NCBI GenBank assembly: GCA_002914805.1 | Contig: JXTB01000028.1 | Coordinates: forward strand, 297,069-361,068 | Direction of reading: 5' to 3' | Length of the DNA: 64,000 nt | From: Parasponia andersonii | Taxonomy: Eukaryota > Streptophyta > Magnoliopsida > Rosales > Cannabaceae | Notes under the pieces: model-generated | Database searches by the model: none | The model's input: the letters and a program-made list of their open reading frames with translations, nothing else | What the model was told of the DNA's origin: nothing | Translations under genes and position numbers: made by a program | Part shown: positions 24,145 to 36,430 of the stretch, in pieces | How the letters are laid out: each line of letters opens with the position of its first letter | Position numbering within the stretch: the first letter of the stretch is position 1

Positions 24145-24622
24145 GGCACCATTGGTCCCAACCTTATACGAGTCCCCATTCTTGATCTCCTTTCAGGGCT
24201 AATTGGTGGAAAGTAAAAATACATATAAAACTAAAATACATGTAAAACTATGTTCAATTTTTATTAAAAAATGTTCTTATTTTCCGTCTCGACTCTAAAT
24301 TCCTTCATTCTTCACACCTTCATTCGCTTCACACATAGAAGGACCATCCATGGCTCTCTTCGAACTTGATCGAACAATCAAATAGGTAAGTTATAAGTGT
24401 GGTGAGAAATGCATACGGTGATGGTTGCGGTTTGAAGATGAAGAGGAGAGAATACAGCCTTTTCACTTCCACCAATTACCCCTAAAAGTAGATCACTAAC
24501 GGCAAGATTGGTCGGCAAGGACTAATATGCCATAATTGTGTAACGTTAGGGAAGCGATTACCAAAAACAAAAGAATATGGACCAATATGCCAAAGAGTGT
24601 AAAGCTAGGGACAAATGGTGCT
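24145..24622. mobile_element. Foldback/MITE-like element beside the TAF5 promoter
   Basis: The left end GGCACCATTGGTCCCAACCT is mirrored by the right end, whose reverse complement reads AGCACCATTTGTCCCTAGCT. An inner pair matches as well: GGGCTAATTGGTGGAAAG near 24197-24214 against the reverse complement of 24465-24485. The right arm contains a duplicated unit (ACTAATATGCC / ACCAATATGCC), so the arms are unequal. No clear target duplication is seen. Confidence 0.6.
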
Positions 24623-24795
24623 AAAAAACCAAAAAAAAAAAAAAAAGGGAGGGAAATTAGAAGTATTTTCTGAAAAAATTTCAAAAATGTAGTGGTTAGC
24701 AATTTTTTTGGGGTTAAGTAGACAATTATTACCTTTTTTCAAATGCTTAACTAAATATATCAACATTGTTAAATTCTACCATTTTTTAAGGTGTG

Positions 24796-25068
24796 GTATG
24801 GTTTTTATTCGAAAAATACTATTTTAAAAAATATATATATATATATATTTGGAAAAATGTCATTTTTTAAAATAGTAATTAGTAATAAGTAATCACTAAT
24901 CAGTTTCCAGAAACTAGTAACTAGTAACAAAAAGTATTTTTAACTAGTACATAATTTGTAACTAGTAACCAGTAACCATTTTTCAGAAATTGGCAACCAA
25001 TAAACATATTAAAAATGGTGCTTTCTAATTTTTTTTAAAAAATGATATTTTTCTAATAAAAATCATAC
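24796..25068. mobile_element. 273-bp MITE-like inverted-repeat element
   Basis: The left arm GTATGGTTTTTATTCGAAAA (24796) pairs with the right arm, whose reverse complement begins GTATGATTTTTATTAGAAAA (25068 leftward). The stem is about 37 bp with few mismatches. The AT-rich interior repeats AACTAGTAAC-type motifs. A target duplication could not be identified. Confidence 0.65.
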
Positions 25069-25168
25069 GAAAATTTGAAAAAAATCTGACTTCCGCATTT
25101 TTGTAATTTTTTTGGTTTTAATAGATAAAAGTGTTATAATCTCTTGAAAAAATAATATCAGATATATG

Positions 25169-25278
25169 ATCCTTTAAAAGTAATTATTTTATTGTGAAGC
25201 TTTTTAAGTAAAAAAAAAATATCATCCTTTAAAAGTAATTATTTTATTGTGAAGCTTTTTAAGTAAAAAAAAAATATC
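25169..25278. repeat. Perfect two-copy tandem duplication, 55-bp unit
   Basis: The unit beginning ATCCTTTAAAAGTAATTATT at 25169 is repeated identically from 25224, including an A10 run. Perfect identity points to a very recent event or an assembly artefact. Confidence 0.9.
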
Positions 25279-25281
25279 ATC

Positions 25282-26149
25282 CCAAGTGAGTCAGATCAAA
25301 ATGGTAGAAAAGATTAGGATGAACTGATGTGGGTCGATGCAGATATGGTGAGTCCATCCATAGTCGATAGACTGTGAGCTTCAAAAGAGATACTTTCTAG
25401 CTACTATGATTTGTTTTGATTTTTATTTTTATAGCTTTGATGGACGATGAGTGTTGCTAAGAATCTTAGTATCATTCTTGAGTTAATGTTCTTTAATAAT
25501 AATTACACTCATAATTTAGTGCACAATAGCCATATTAGTCGGTATGGACAATAGCCATATTAGTTGGTACGCATTAAAGCTACTAGAATAAGTTAGTTCT
25601 TGTAGCTTCACTTTGAATATCATTTAGGTTTTTATAAGGTAGGGATAAATCTTATAACTCTCGTCGAGGTCTTTTGGGGCAAATGATTGATCGAGTATCA
25701 CTTGTAAAATGATTAAGGCAATAGGTGATAGAAACTCATTGTAATTATATTCATTGAAAAACAATATGGTTTCATCACATGCATAGTGAAAATTAGAAAT
25801 AATAACAAAAAATTTTATTTGAAAATAAAGAATAAATATATATCATACAAGATCATCATATAATCCATATCAAATTTAGATGTACAATCCTAAAGAATAA
25901 GAATTTTATGTTTACCCCTTTATGCATGTTCCTTCTTAATCTTGATGATAACGACGATCAACCTCTTATCCTAAATTTTATTGTCTATTATTTAGCTTTT
26001 AGATGATGAGGTAAGCGTGCACTAAGTTAAATCTTCTTTTGGAGAACAATCAAGAACATTTTTCTTGATTTTCTGGTTCATAGAAACCTAAGATAAGAAT
26101 ACGAGACTACAAGAAATGAATTTCTTCTCTCTTTGACTAATGGTAACCA

Positions 26150-26195
<46 letters not shown>

Positions 26196-26789
26196 GTATA
26201 TATATATATAGCCTATATACCTAACCCTAATCCAATTAGGATGAGGCTTTTTCCTCCAGTTTGGGCTTTATGTGCATTTTTATATTATTAAATATCTTTT
26301 TGTAACATCTTTATAAAAAATACCAATTTCTATATAAAACTATAATTTTATATAGTTTCATAAAACTAATTTTACGAATACTACCAACTAATTAATAAGC
26401 TTTATTAAGTTAGATAAAAGACTTAATGAATCCAATCAGACATTTCAATAATTCGAGACACATCATTTTTAGTGAAATAGACAAACACTAAAATAAATGG
26501 GAAATAAAGTATTCCATCTTTATTTATAGATTATGAACAAATTTATTCACACTTAGATAATTAAAAAAAATCTCCCCGTAATTAACATACTAAATAATAT
26601 TTGTTTTTTTATACTCTGATAAAGTCTTGGAATTTTTTTTAGATAATTAACTTTTCTAATTAATATAATTTAATCTAATAAATATCATAAAATGTATATA
26701 AAAGAAAGTTATTCCACAAAAGCAAAAGTAATAAAGAAAAACTACTTTGTAGAGCAAATATCCTAATATAAATATTAGGAATATATAAA
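25282..26789. other. AT-rich intergenic DNA with a (TC)n(TA)n tract
   Basis: No gene is seen. A (TC)n run at about 26153-26193 is followed by (TA)n to 26210. The motif TATATAGCCTATATAC at about 26203 has a close relative near 27484, which may reflect an eroded transposon not otherwise identifiable. Confidence 0.5.
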
Positions 26790-27355
26790 GATAGCAAAAT
26801 AAGTGGGACGGGTCGTGTCGACCTATCCAAAATGAGCTTAGGTGGATGACTAGGTCGAGTTGGTCCAAAAATTTGAAAAAGAAACCCACCTTAGCCTGTA
26901 GGCCAGCCGGGCCTAGAACAAGTCAAGACGAGCCAACTCGTTTTTCACCCGCTTTTAAAAAATAAATAAATAAATAAGATTATTATATGTATAATTAGTT
27001 AAAATATTAGAAATTTAATAGTAAAATTTATATAAAAAAATATGTTATGTTTTTTTTCCTATTGATAAAAATTTAAAATAATTAAATAAGTTATATGTAT
27101 ATAAGTTGAATAGTAAATTAAAAAAAGTTTAATATAAAAACTTTAAGAAAATTATTTAGATTTAGAATGAAATTTGAAAGTGTAAAAAAAAACAGTGAGA
27201 GAATGTGTATATTTAGGTATAGGACAAGTCTTTTTATTTAAATTTATTTTAATAGACCTCACTCGACCCTATCTCTGTGGTCGGGCCGAACCGACCATAG
27301 GCCAAAGTGCCGAGTTGCGAGCTGGCCTGTTTGGCCCAACCTATTTTGTTAGGTC
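26790..27355. mobile_element. Foldback element with GGCC-rich ends (hAT-like?)
   Basis: The left AGCAAAATAAGTGGGACGGG and the reverse complement of the right end, AACAAAATAGGTTGGGCC, form an imperfect terminal inverted repeat. Subterminal GC-rich stretches (CCAGCCGGGCC; GGTCGGGCCGAACC) surround an AT-rich core. Such subterminal composition is common in plant non-autonomous DNA transposons, but the superfamily cannot be fixed and no target duplication is clear. Confidence 0.45.
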
Positions 27356-30120
27356 TAAAAATATACCACTATTACCAAATAAGTTGGTTGGTTCCCTTAT
27401 TAATGTCTTAAAGATATCTCCTAATTAGTCAATTTAAGCTTTATATGTTGATCATTTTCTCTGGTCAACCACATTATCTTTACATAGCCTATATACGATT
27501 ATATCCTATACTTGGTTCTAGACATTGACTAGAATAAGGGATATTAAAAGAAGCTTTTGGAATTGGGTTGGGGAATAAGAGATAAGTTTGGGGGATAGAA
27601 GCAACATTAGTGAAAGAAAATATGATAAGAGGGAGAGTTGTTCAATGATATTAGAGTTATTTATTAATTGACAGAGATGAAAAAAATGTAAGGAAAAAAA
27701 AAAGAAGAGAAAAATAAACGAAAATACAAAAAAAACCATCTCTTGAAAAAAAATATGAAAAAATAAATAAATTGTGACCATCATCTCTCTTGAGCTATGA
27801 ACAATTTTTGTCGATGTGTTAAAAGAATTGGTGAGAACAATGCAAAGGCCTAACATACAAAAATTTGGCCTCTTTTTTAAGGATTGTGAGAACTATTTCT
27901 TGATAAATTAGATAATGTCTCAACTTTAGAAATTTTGGTATATTCTGTCCTTTTATTCTATAACCACTTTCCCTAACCCTATTACAACTTGTATTAAAGA
28001 TCTTTTGATTATAGTTAATGCCTTCAGCGTAGTGGAGAACTGTACTAAAGAGAGAAATTATGGTGTTAGCTCTCTCTGTAGGAATGGTTAATATTTTTTT
28101 TGAAATCCTATGAGGATTTACTTTTCGAAGCGTACATAGCATAATCACTATAAATAATAGTTATATCACACACACATGAGTATATTATTTGAGGAGTGTA
28201 TTAGCTTTTGAATGACTAAAGAGACAATGAAATGCTTGTTTGATGTTGAAACTATAAACTTGTATTGATCTCTGAGATGAAAGGTTAGAAGGTTAGTTTA
28301 GGATCAGTTTATTTTAGTTTTGCTCTAGGACTAGCAAAAGTTAAGTGTAGAAAAATTTAACAAGTGCTTAGTTATGTTAATTATTTGATCAATTTCTCTA
28401 TATTTATTTGCTAAGCTCTAGTATCCAAAAAGCATCATCAATGGATTGTTGATTGAAGGTGGTACCATCACCATATTCCATCAACATCTTGTTGCGTCGC
28501 ATAACCTATGAAGAAAAATCTGGAGCTGACACTCCTTGGAGAGTCCATGATGAGGAAACCATATTAATAAAGCTTTGTATCTCCACCAAGCACTTGTTAT
28601 TTAAAATTCAAGTTTACTTGTTGATTAAATACCCTAAAGTACTTTAACTTAAAAAAAATAAAATAAACTAAAATTGAAAAGAAAATTAATAACAAATTTA
28701 AGAATAAAACTAATAGTAAATTAATTAGAAATCAACTCCCCCAACAAAGGCGCTAAAATTCAGTGTGTGGATAACTTGACAAATTAAATTATTATATTTC
28801 TATATTAGTTTTACCTAATATAATAGCAATAAAGGTTGATGCCACAAAAAATTGAACCCAATTATTCAGCTATTAACTTTATGTATAAACTTTTATGGAG
28901 GATTTTTATGATCATAATCTAAACCTAATACAACAGGAAAACAAATAAAGTGCAAGTAAAGAAATAAAGAAGTCAGTAACGAAATAAATAGGTTAAAAGG
29001 TTGATTCTCTACTATTAGACACCCCTTTATTAAGTTAATATTCAAATTCTGTATTCAATTATTTATCAAAATTATCAACCATAAATAGCAATTAGCTATG
29101 TTATCTCTATGTTTTGTTAGATATTACTAAACGAAATAAGCTCTTTATTTCGATATTTTTTCTTAGGTATTCATTTTTTGCTTAAAATTCTTAGTTTATC
29201 TCTCAAATACACTTTCAGATTCTATAATATACTCCTCACGAGTTTTTTTTTTTTGGCTATAAATCTAACAACATGTCGCAATTTAGATAGTTCATAAACC
29301 AAATTGCTTCAAACAGAATGTTCAAGTGCTTAATTGCAGCAATTAGAATTTTAAAGATCAATTTACCACAAATTAGATAGTTCAGAGACTATTTTTTTCT
29401 ATAAACCCATATACAAATAATAACACATAATATTTTTCTTTTTTCTTTTCCTTTTTTTTGGTATTCATAATCCACTCGTTGAATGTTAATATATACAATT
29501 TTTCCTTTTTCAACTATAAACCACATCCAAAATAAAAAATTGGTAAGTTTAAGATGAATTTTATTAAATACTACTCATATAGAAGGCAAATGGCCGCAGC
29601 AATATTGGATTAGGGAAATTAGTGGTCTGGTTGGCTAGTTTTCTTATAAAGAAAACAAAGTGCTCTCAACTTGTATCATAATATATGGTTTGAAATACAT
29701 CATAATTAAGCTTTTCGGACACCATACGATTATATATTATATACATATGTATATACTGGAAATGTGTATATGTTTTGTATAACTAATAATTCACTAAACT
29801 TGGTTCTATTCATATATTAGCCAAAAGGGTTCCTTCATATTAACATATGTTTCTTATACAAAAGCCGTATTTAGAAAAAGAATTAACATTTGTTGAAGCA
29901 TATACATGTTTGGTTTTGACCATGTATTAAGGTTTGACTTCATTATAAAAACTGAACCAAACCACTTCTGGCAAATATACCTGTCACAACTTCAATAAAT
30001 GTTCAAAAGTACACTTATAAAAATTGGATTAACGTAGAAAGTCAGCAACAACTTCCATTTCCCATATTCTAAAATAGCTGTCTAAATTTGGACGCACTGA
30101 ACCAAATCAACTTCAGGTGA
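27356..30120. other. Gene-free stretch with a probable Ty3-type LTR element remnant
   Basis: No intact gene is found. At 28735-28758 the minus strand reads TTAGCGCCTTTGTTGGGGGA, preceded by TATCCACACACTGAAT. This resembles the LTR end plus TTTGGCGCCGTTGCCGGGGA primer region typical of Athila/Tat-type elements. If so, an LTR lies to the right (28760 onward) and a decayed interior to the left. The outer LTR boundary was not found. Confidence 0.45.
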
Positions 30121-30125
30121 TGGCC

Positions 30126-30132
30126 ATATAAG
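30126..30132 (+). promoter_or_regulatory. Possible TATA box of the CASP gene
   Basis: ATATAAG lies about 140 bp before the ATG. This would give a leader of about 110 bases. Confidence 0.45.
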
Positions 30133-30268
30133 GCTCATCCATTCCCCTAGTTTCAACACAACAATCTTCCAAGTGCTTTTGTTTTTTTTTTTTCCACCAG
30201 CTTCTTCACTACATAAAAAGCTTTTCTTTTAAGTCTTAAAATTCTTAAATTTCTTTTTGTGATCTAAA

Positions 30269-31202
30269 ATGGCAAACGGAGATTCAATCTCAATTGAAGT
30301 TCAAGAGGCAAAAGCGGCCGCTAAGCTAGAGAAAGTACCAATGCTAGCTCATCAAAAGCCTGAGAAGAAAGGATGGAAGAAAGGCATTGCCATAACCGAC
30401 TTCGTTCTAAGGCTTGGCGCCATAGCAGCTGCTCTAGGAGCAGCCACCACAATGGGGACTAGTGATGAGACTCTTCCTTTCTTCACTCAATTCTTCCAGT
30501 TCGAAGCAAGCTATGACGATTTGCCTGCGCTCACGTATGTGATCATATATTCCCCATTTTCATTTTGTTTTTACAATAGAACATAGAACCTAATGTTTTT
30601 CCTTGTTCTACAATCTAAGTTAGCATTGAGGCATATGTTGACTTAGAGTGATTTTGAGAGCAGTACGTCCTGACTTTAAATACTACTACTTAAGACTTCT
30701 TAATTTCGGCCGCTTAATGGCCTTAATACAAGACTAATAACAGTGAATTGGATGCAATTACCTGCAGGTTTTTTGTGATTGCAATGGCAATAGTGGGAGG
30801 CTACCTAGTCCTCTCCCTTCCCTTCTCAGTAGTAACAATTGTTCGGCCCCATGCAGTTGGACCGCGGCTCCTTTTACTTCTTTTAGACACGGTAAGTTCT
30901 AATTACTTCCATCAACTTTTTCTAAGCTACATTTGTTTTCCTTTTATGTAAATTAACGTGGAAATTTTCTACTTTGTCTTTGTAAGGTGGCTCTTACTCT
31001 GACCACTTCCTGTGGTGCTTCGGCAGCTGCCATAGTTTACTTAGCCCACAATGGCAACCCAAGTGCGAATTGGATGGCAGTCTGCCAGCAATTCGGCGAT
31101 TTCTGCCAGGGAGTCAGCGGGGCTGTGGTGTCATCATTCGTTGCGGTTGTCATCTTCCTGTGTCTGATTGTGCTCTCTGCTTGTGCTCTCCGGAGAACCT
31201 GA
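30269..31202 (+). CDS. Casparian strip membrane domain protein (CASP1-type)
   Basis: There are three exons, 30269-30534, 30768-30891 and 30987-31202, with GT-AG introns, giving 201 aa, about the length of Arabidopsis CASPs. There are four membrane segments (about 40-62, 90-113, 123-147, 174-197), with the invariant Arg48 in the first and Asp129 in the third. The first extracellular loop carries the CASP signature [20 protein letters not shown], which separates true CASPs from CASP-like proteins. Family members assemble at the endodermal plasma membrane and recruit the lignin-polymerising machinery of the Casparian strip. The N-terminus is cytosolic and Lys-rich. Expression in root endodermis is inferred from the family. 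The gene is convergent with the kinase downstream. Confidence 0.95.
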
Positions 31203-32218
31203 CAAGCTTGGGGCTGTTTCCTCTCAAGTTGAAAAACTTTGATGTTTGCTTGTGGTTTTCTTTTTTGGGATTTGATTAAACACCTTGTCATGCTGACTAG
31301 ATTGATGGAAAGCTAGTATCAATCTAAGGGAATTTTATGATAGCCATTGTTATGAAAATTATTGTTGTTTTGTGTACTTTAAAAGATTCTACTTGGTCTC
31401 ATTTTTTTTTCCCTTTTTTCTCATGCGGGAGACTGAATTGGTGTTTTGGAAAATTTTAGGGTCAACTGCGACGCATAGGGGTTTTGCTCTCATGTCATGG
31501 TTATAAAATTTCAAATAGTAATCCAAAGTAGTCCATTGCAAACTCAACAAACTTCCTACCCTTTGGATAGAGGACAATATTATATGCAAACATATACAAC
31601 TTTTGTAATTTCTGAACTCTCTGGCCATATTTGATGTTTAATTGACAGGGAATTTGACAAAGATGGCAGTAAGTTCAACTAAAATGACTCATCTAGGATT
31701 ACTTTAAAAAATATCTTACTATAGTATCAAGTTCTAGCTCGTACGTACTGTACTATCTATGATCATACAATTATGACTTTTTGACAATCAATGGTCATAG
31801 AATACTGCGACAGTACAAGAAAAATCATTTTTCAAAACTCTCCTAATATGGTCATCATTTTAGTCGAAAATACTGCCAGTAAGGTCCATGTCCCTAATGA
31901 ATAAGCTTTATACTGAATTCACTTCTGATTATGATGAACACCAAACTTCTATCGCAAACACTGACAATAAAAGATGGAGCCAAAAATTCTTCATGAATTA
32001 AAAGTTTGTATTAATTTTAAGAAGGATAAAGAGTTTTCTACTTAGTGCACTCCAATTGGTGTTATCCAAAATGATTTTAAGGTCTTGCTAGTTTTCCAAT
32101 AGAAATGGAATTTCCTTTTAGGAGGTAAGATGAGCAAAACACAATAATGAGTCACTCTTGCAAGATTAAGTTATAGTACCTAATAGAATATTGCACAGAA
32201 AATCCTGCAATCCAAAAA
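31203..32218. other. Intergenic between two convergent genes
   Basis: No gene is seen. It must contain the 3' UTRs of CASP (+) and the kinase (-). No further structure stands out. Confidence 0.6.
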
Positions 32219-35200
32219 CTAGAAGAACTCGAAGTCGAGAAATTTACCCCCTGACTTCATGTCTCCTCCTCCCCCTACCCCTACCCCTCCACCGCCCCCT
32301 AGCCCTACCATCCTCTTACTGGTGCTGCCGACCCCAACCGGCTCGACAGCTCCAAATTTCCCAGGAAGCTCTGCCTCCACCGGTCTTGGTACTTCTGGTG
32401 GAGTACTACATCGTATCAAAGCCCAATTCACGCCTCCGAAGAATGGGTGCTGCTTGATCTCGGTTGCACCCCTCTTTACCCCAAGGCGGTGCTGAGGCTC
32501 CTTGACCAGCAAACCCCTTATCAAATCCCGGCTGGCATAACTAGTTGCTGGTGAATCAGGAAATCTGAGTTGCTGTCCTACCACATTGAATAATGTGGCA
32601 CGGTTTCCTGAACCTTTGAAAGGCGTTTTACCATATAGCAATTCGTGCAAGAATATGCCAAACGTCCACCAATCAACTGCACTACCATGGCCTTCCCCCT
32701 TGATAATTTCTGGGGCTAGGTATTCATGGGTGCCGACAAAGGACATGGAACGAGCTGTTGTAGGCTCTGCAACAAGCTCTGGAAGTGCACTTGAAGGCAA
32801 TCCAAAATCAGCCCGAGGTTTTTGGGTTTTCTTTTTGTTCTTTTGAGGGAAAATCTTGGGGATAAAACACGCAGGCTGGATACATGCTGATGAGGGCTCG
32901 ATACAGGCAGGCTGGACACAGAATGCTCCGCCAGCTGCTCTTTTCGAAGGGTCAGAATCAAATGATGTTTTTATCAATGTTGGGGAAACAGCGCATCTAA
33001 GGGAAAGATCAAAGTCCGAGAGCATTATGTGGCCATCATCACGAACAAGCACATTTTCAGGTTTCAAGTCTCTGTAGACAACTCCAAGCATGTGAAGATA
33101 CTCAAGTGCCAAGAGAACCTCTGCAGCATAGAATCTACACAAACAAAATAAGATAACGCTTAGCGACAGTATTAGTCTGTGCCAAAGAAACATAATGATA
33201 CCTGCTTAAGATGCAGCATTTTAGTAGATTAATTCCACATGTTTAAAGTATGTAACTAAGGTAATAAGTGGTCAAGGGACAAAAAGGTAGAGGAATGAAT
33301 AGAACCTCAGTGTAACACAAGATATGGCCTGATGCAGAAAGAGCAAGTATTGTTTCATGAAAACAGGTGATAAATTGCTTTCACGCAATAATCTGAGCTA
33401 GCTAAGATCCCATTGAGGAAAGGCAACCACTACTGAATGTTCTAAATTGAGTCATGCAAGTGTAAAATACATAAGAATCAGTGGAACCATTTCAAACCTA
33501 CAAATATCAAGACCACGCCACGGCACGAAAGTAGAACTACACATCCTACTGCTAAACCATATATGAGAAATGGTAAATGGAATTATAGGGTGACAAAAGT
33601 TAACAAGTTACGAGATATTAAAAGCAGACATCTGCCTCCATCATTAAAATTTCTGCCTCTTAACAACCACGCTATACTAGAAAACTTCTCGATGGCAAGA
33701 CTGGAATGCAACAATACAAACAGATCAATAAAATGAAAATGTACCAGAACAATAGTACAGTAGAGGCGTACACAAACAATTGGAGGAACGCATAAATGCT
33801 CCAGACATCTAAGAGAACATTTCAGAAAATATAAATCATACCGTGCAGCATACTCAGAGAAATGCTTTCCAGGTTGCCGTTGCCTCAAAGTGTGCAGATC
33901 ACCACCAGGACAATATTCCATAACCAAACAGGAGAACCTATCGGTCTCAAAATGAGTATACAATGTCGGCAGGAATGGATGGTCGAGCAGTTGTAGTATT
34001 TCCCTTTCTGTCTGAGCTCTAGTCAACTTCTTCCTAGCTGCAAGGGACGCCTTGTCCATTACTTTCATTGCAAAATAACAACGTGTGCCACTAAGTTCTG
34101 ACAGATAGACACTGCCAATGTCACCACAACCAAGTCGCTTCAGTAATCTAAAATGACTCATGCCCAAAATTCCATCACGAGTTCGTATGGCGAGAATAGC
34201 CTTCCACCTTGGATCATTTCCTTTATGCGGCTTATTGGCGCTCCCAGTAATGTTACTCCAATTACTATCATCACTAAGGCCACTGCTATCACTAGCTCGA
34301 CTTACACTAGTTTTAGTGCTCTCAAGTGAATCCCCTCTAACACTGCCCTTGGTGCTCTCACAGTTCCTTTCTATGCTAAGCATACCATCACTAGTGACGG
34401 CATCACTTCGGTACGTACTAGCACAGCTATTAACAACACTCATTGCAGTGACAACACCAGTACTATCAATGCTACTATGTGGACTTACATTGCCACTTGG
34501 AGGCAAAGAAGCATCCCAAACACATTCCCTCTCCTCAGAATCTGGGGGGAGCGAGATATCCGTATTCTGCGATGCCCGAGGGACCGCAAACGATGGAGAC
34601 AATGCGCCCAGGTCAGCAGGTTCTTCAACCAAACTTTCAGCAGGGGAGAGAGCAGCTGAACTAGGCTTCTTAGCAGGAACCCGGATTGAAAGATCTTCTA
34701 GAAAAGGACCCTTCACAGACAAGCTCTTCATCAAGCACCCAGCCTCAGATTTATTTCGACCGATTGGGACGTAAACCGTTCGCATTAGATCTGTATCAAC
34801 AGGTTCAGGGGGATGACTAACCCCAGAGAAAGAACTAGGACCGACATCATCATTCGAATCGCCACTTCCCTTAAATGTAACAGCATCATGAAACATAAGA
34901 TCTTCCAGTTCCGGTAAAGAGGTCTTTCCTTTCCATGTCCTTACAGGCATGGGTGAATCTAAATCTTGATAATCTTGCATATCAGGCCTCCCAACTTCTT
35001 TCAATGAAACCGATCGCGCTCTAGATAACTGAACCATTTCTCTTGCTGAGGCTACTTCCTCTGTCAAAAATGCCAATCGTCCATTTGATAATACGCCCAC
35101 TTCTCTAACTGGTGCAACTTCTCTCACCATAGCCGATGAGTGTTTATGCGAAAACTGTCCCACTTCTCTTGCTGAGGCTTTATGCGAAACTGATACCTCG

Positions 35201-35253
35201 CTCAAAATAGAAGGTTTCCCAGGAAGCATCTTTGGTTCTGGTATACTCTCCAT
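32219..35253 (-). CDS. AGC VIIIa protein kinase, D6PK-like
   Basis: There are two coding exons, 35253-33842 and 33134-32219, giving 775 aa. A Ser-rich N-terminal region of about 366 residues precedes the kinase: Gly loop [12 protein letters not shown], Lys397, catalytic YRDLKPEN (Asp493), and DFD (511) in place of DFG. The DFD and the long insertion before the [14 protein letters not shown] activation segment (including [18 protein letters not shown]) define plant AGC VIII kinases. The protein ends FLDFEFF, a PDK1-docking-type hydrophobic motif. D6PK relatives phosphorylate PIN auxin exporters at the plasma membrane. The N-terminal extension is longer than in D6PK itself, so a KIPK- or PK64-type member is possible. 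The start was chosen at MESIPEP because the sequence upstream of it shows a splice acceptor (TGTGCAG), suggesting a leader intron. Confidence 0.95.
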
Positions 35254-36430
35254 GTCCCTTAACCATGAATAGTCACATGGAGAAATCTTCAACTCAAACA
35301 AATCTATATCTGCACATGCAAATGAGATGTTGATTAATGGGCACCTCCATCTGACTCTAGATCTTAATAAGTATTCCTTAAAACAATACATGTTAACAAA
35401 AAACTATACACTAACTTCCTTTGTACGTTAAACTACTGAAAACAGGAGTAATATTCATTCCATAACAAAAATACAAATACCCAGAAGTAAATGTTCTGTC
35501 AAAAATGACAAGAAACTGATATGTTCAGAGTTGTATTCGCTTCCTAATACACTAGACAATTATCTACTTAACAAATTTTCCCAAAGAAAACATAGATATA
35601 AATATAACCTGCAATATATATTTTAAAAAATATAATAATTAATAATATCAAAATGCTCACTCACTCTTTTGCTAACTGAAAATCAATAAACTGAAAAAAA
35701 AAATAAGAAAAAGGAACGGAAAATCCCTAACATCACCACTAATCAACATTCAACTACATTGCAGAGACGGTAAATACATTGCTAGATGTGAAAACCCTAG
35801 ATTAAAATTCAATATAAACCAAAAAAAAAAAGTAAAACCCACTTGCTCAAAAATGGTATAAAGAATCCCAAATTCCCCATTCTCATTAAAAAGCCTTCAT
35901 CTCCACGCAAAAGCTCCCAAACAAAAAAAAAAAAGCAATGGGGAATCGATCGACGGAGTTCAGAAAGAGATATTGAATCGTTTGAGGAAAAAAAAAAAAA
36001 ACAAAACCAAATCGGAGAATCAAAAAGGAAATTCCATAAACAACAGAAACGACAATCAACGCACCAGAAGCAAGCTAAGGAAGAAGAATACGAATCTTGG
36101 TATGGCCAAAATCCCAGTACGACAACCCACTAAAGCTCAACGACAACAAAAAACAAACAAGACCCCAAAATCCTAATGGGTCGGTTTTGCAATTTGAGGG
36201 TCTTCAGTCTTCTTCTTCCATACAGCTCAAACTCTCACTATCTATGTCTCTCTCTCTCTCGCTCAAGAAATGAGAGAAAACAAAATGGGTTTTCTCCCTC
36301 TTTCTCTTTTTTTGGGCAGTGTTTTTTTTTTTTTTGGGCCCCCCTTTTGGGTAGAGCCGAGCTATGGAGCTAGCCCGAGCGCTCTCTCTCTCTGGCTTCT
36401 TCTTTCTTTCTCTCTCTAAAGCTTCTTCTC
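35254..36430 (-). promoter_or_regulatory. Kinase 5' leader and promoter region
   Basis: On the minus strand an acceptor TTGCATGTGCAG lies about 60 bp before the ATG, and a donor-like CAAGTGGGTTT lies at about 35840. Together they suggest a leader intron of about 0.5 kb, with a non-coding first exon around 35840-36180. CT/GA-rich runs at about 36240-36420 probably lie at the transcription start region. This is inferred, and no TATA box is certain. Confidence 0.4.

Noticed and set aside
27819-28148. 109-codon minus-strand frame
   Set aside because: It has no recognisable domain and lies in the presumed interior of a decayed Ty3-type element. Too weak to call a gene.
32191-32846. Pro-rich and other short plus-strand frames
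   Set aside because: They are the complement of the Gly-rich C-terminal region and kinase domain of the minus-strand gene.
34160-34774. 204-codon open frame on the plus strand opposite the kinase
   Set aside because: It is the antisense shadow of the Ser-rich N-terminal exon of the D6PK-like kinase. It has no homology and no gene structure of its own.
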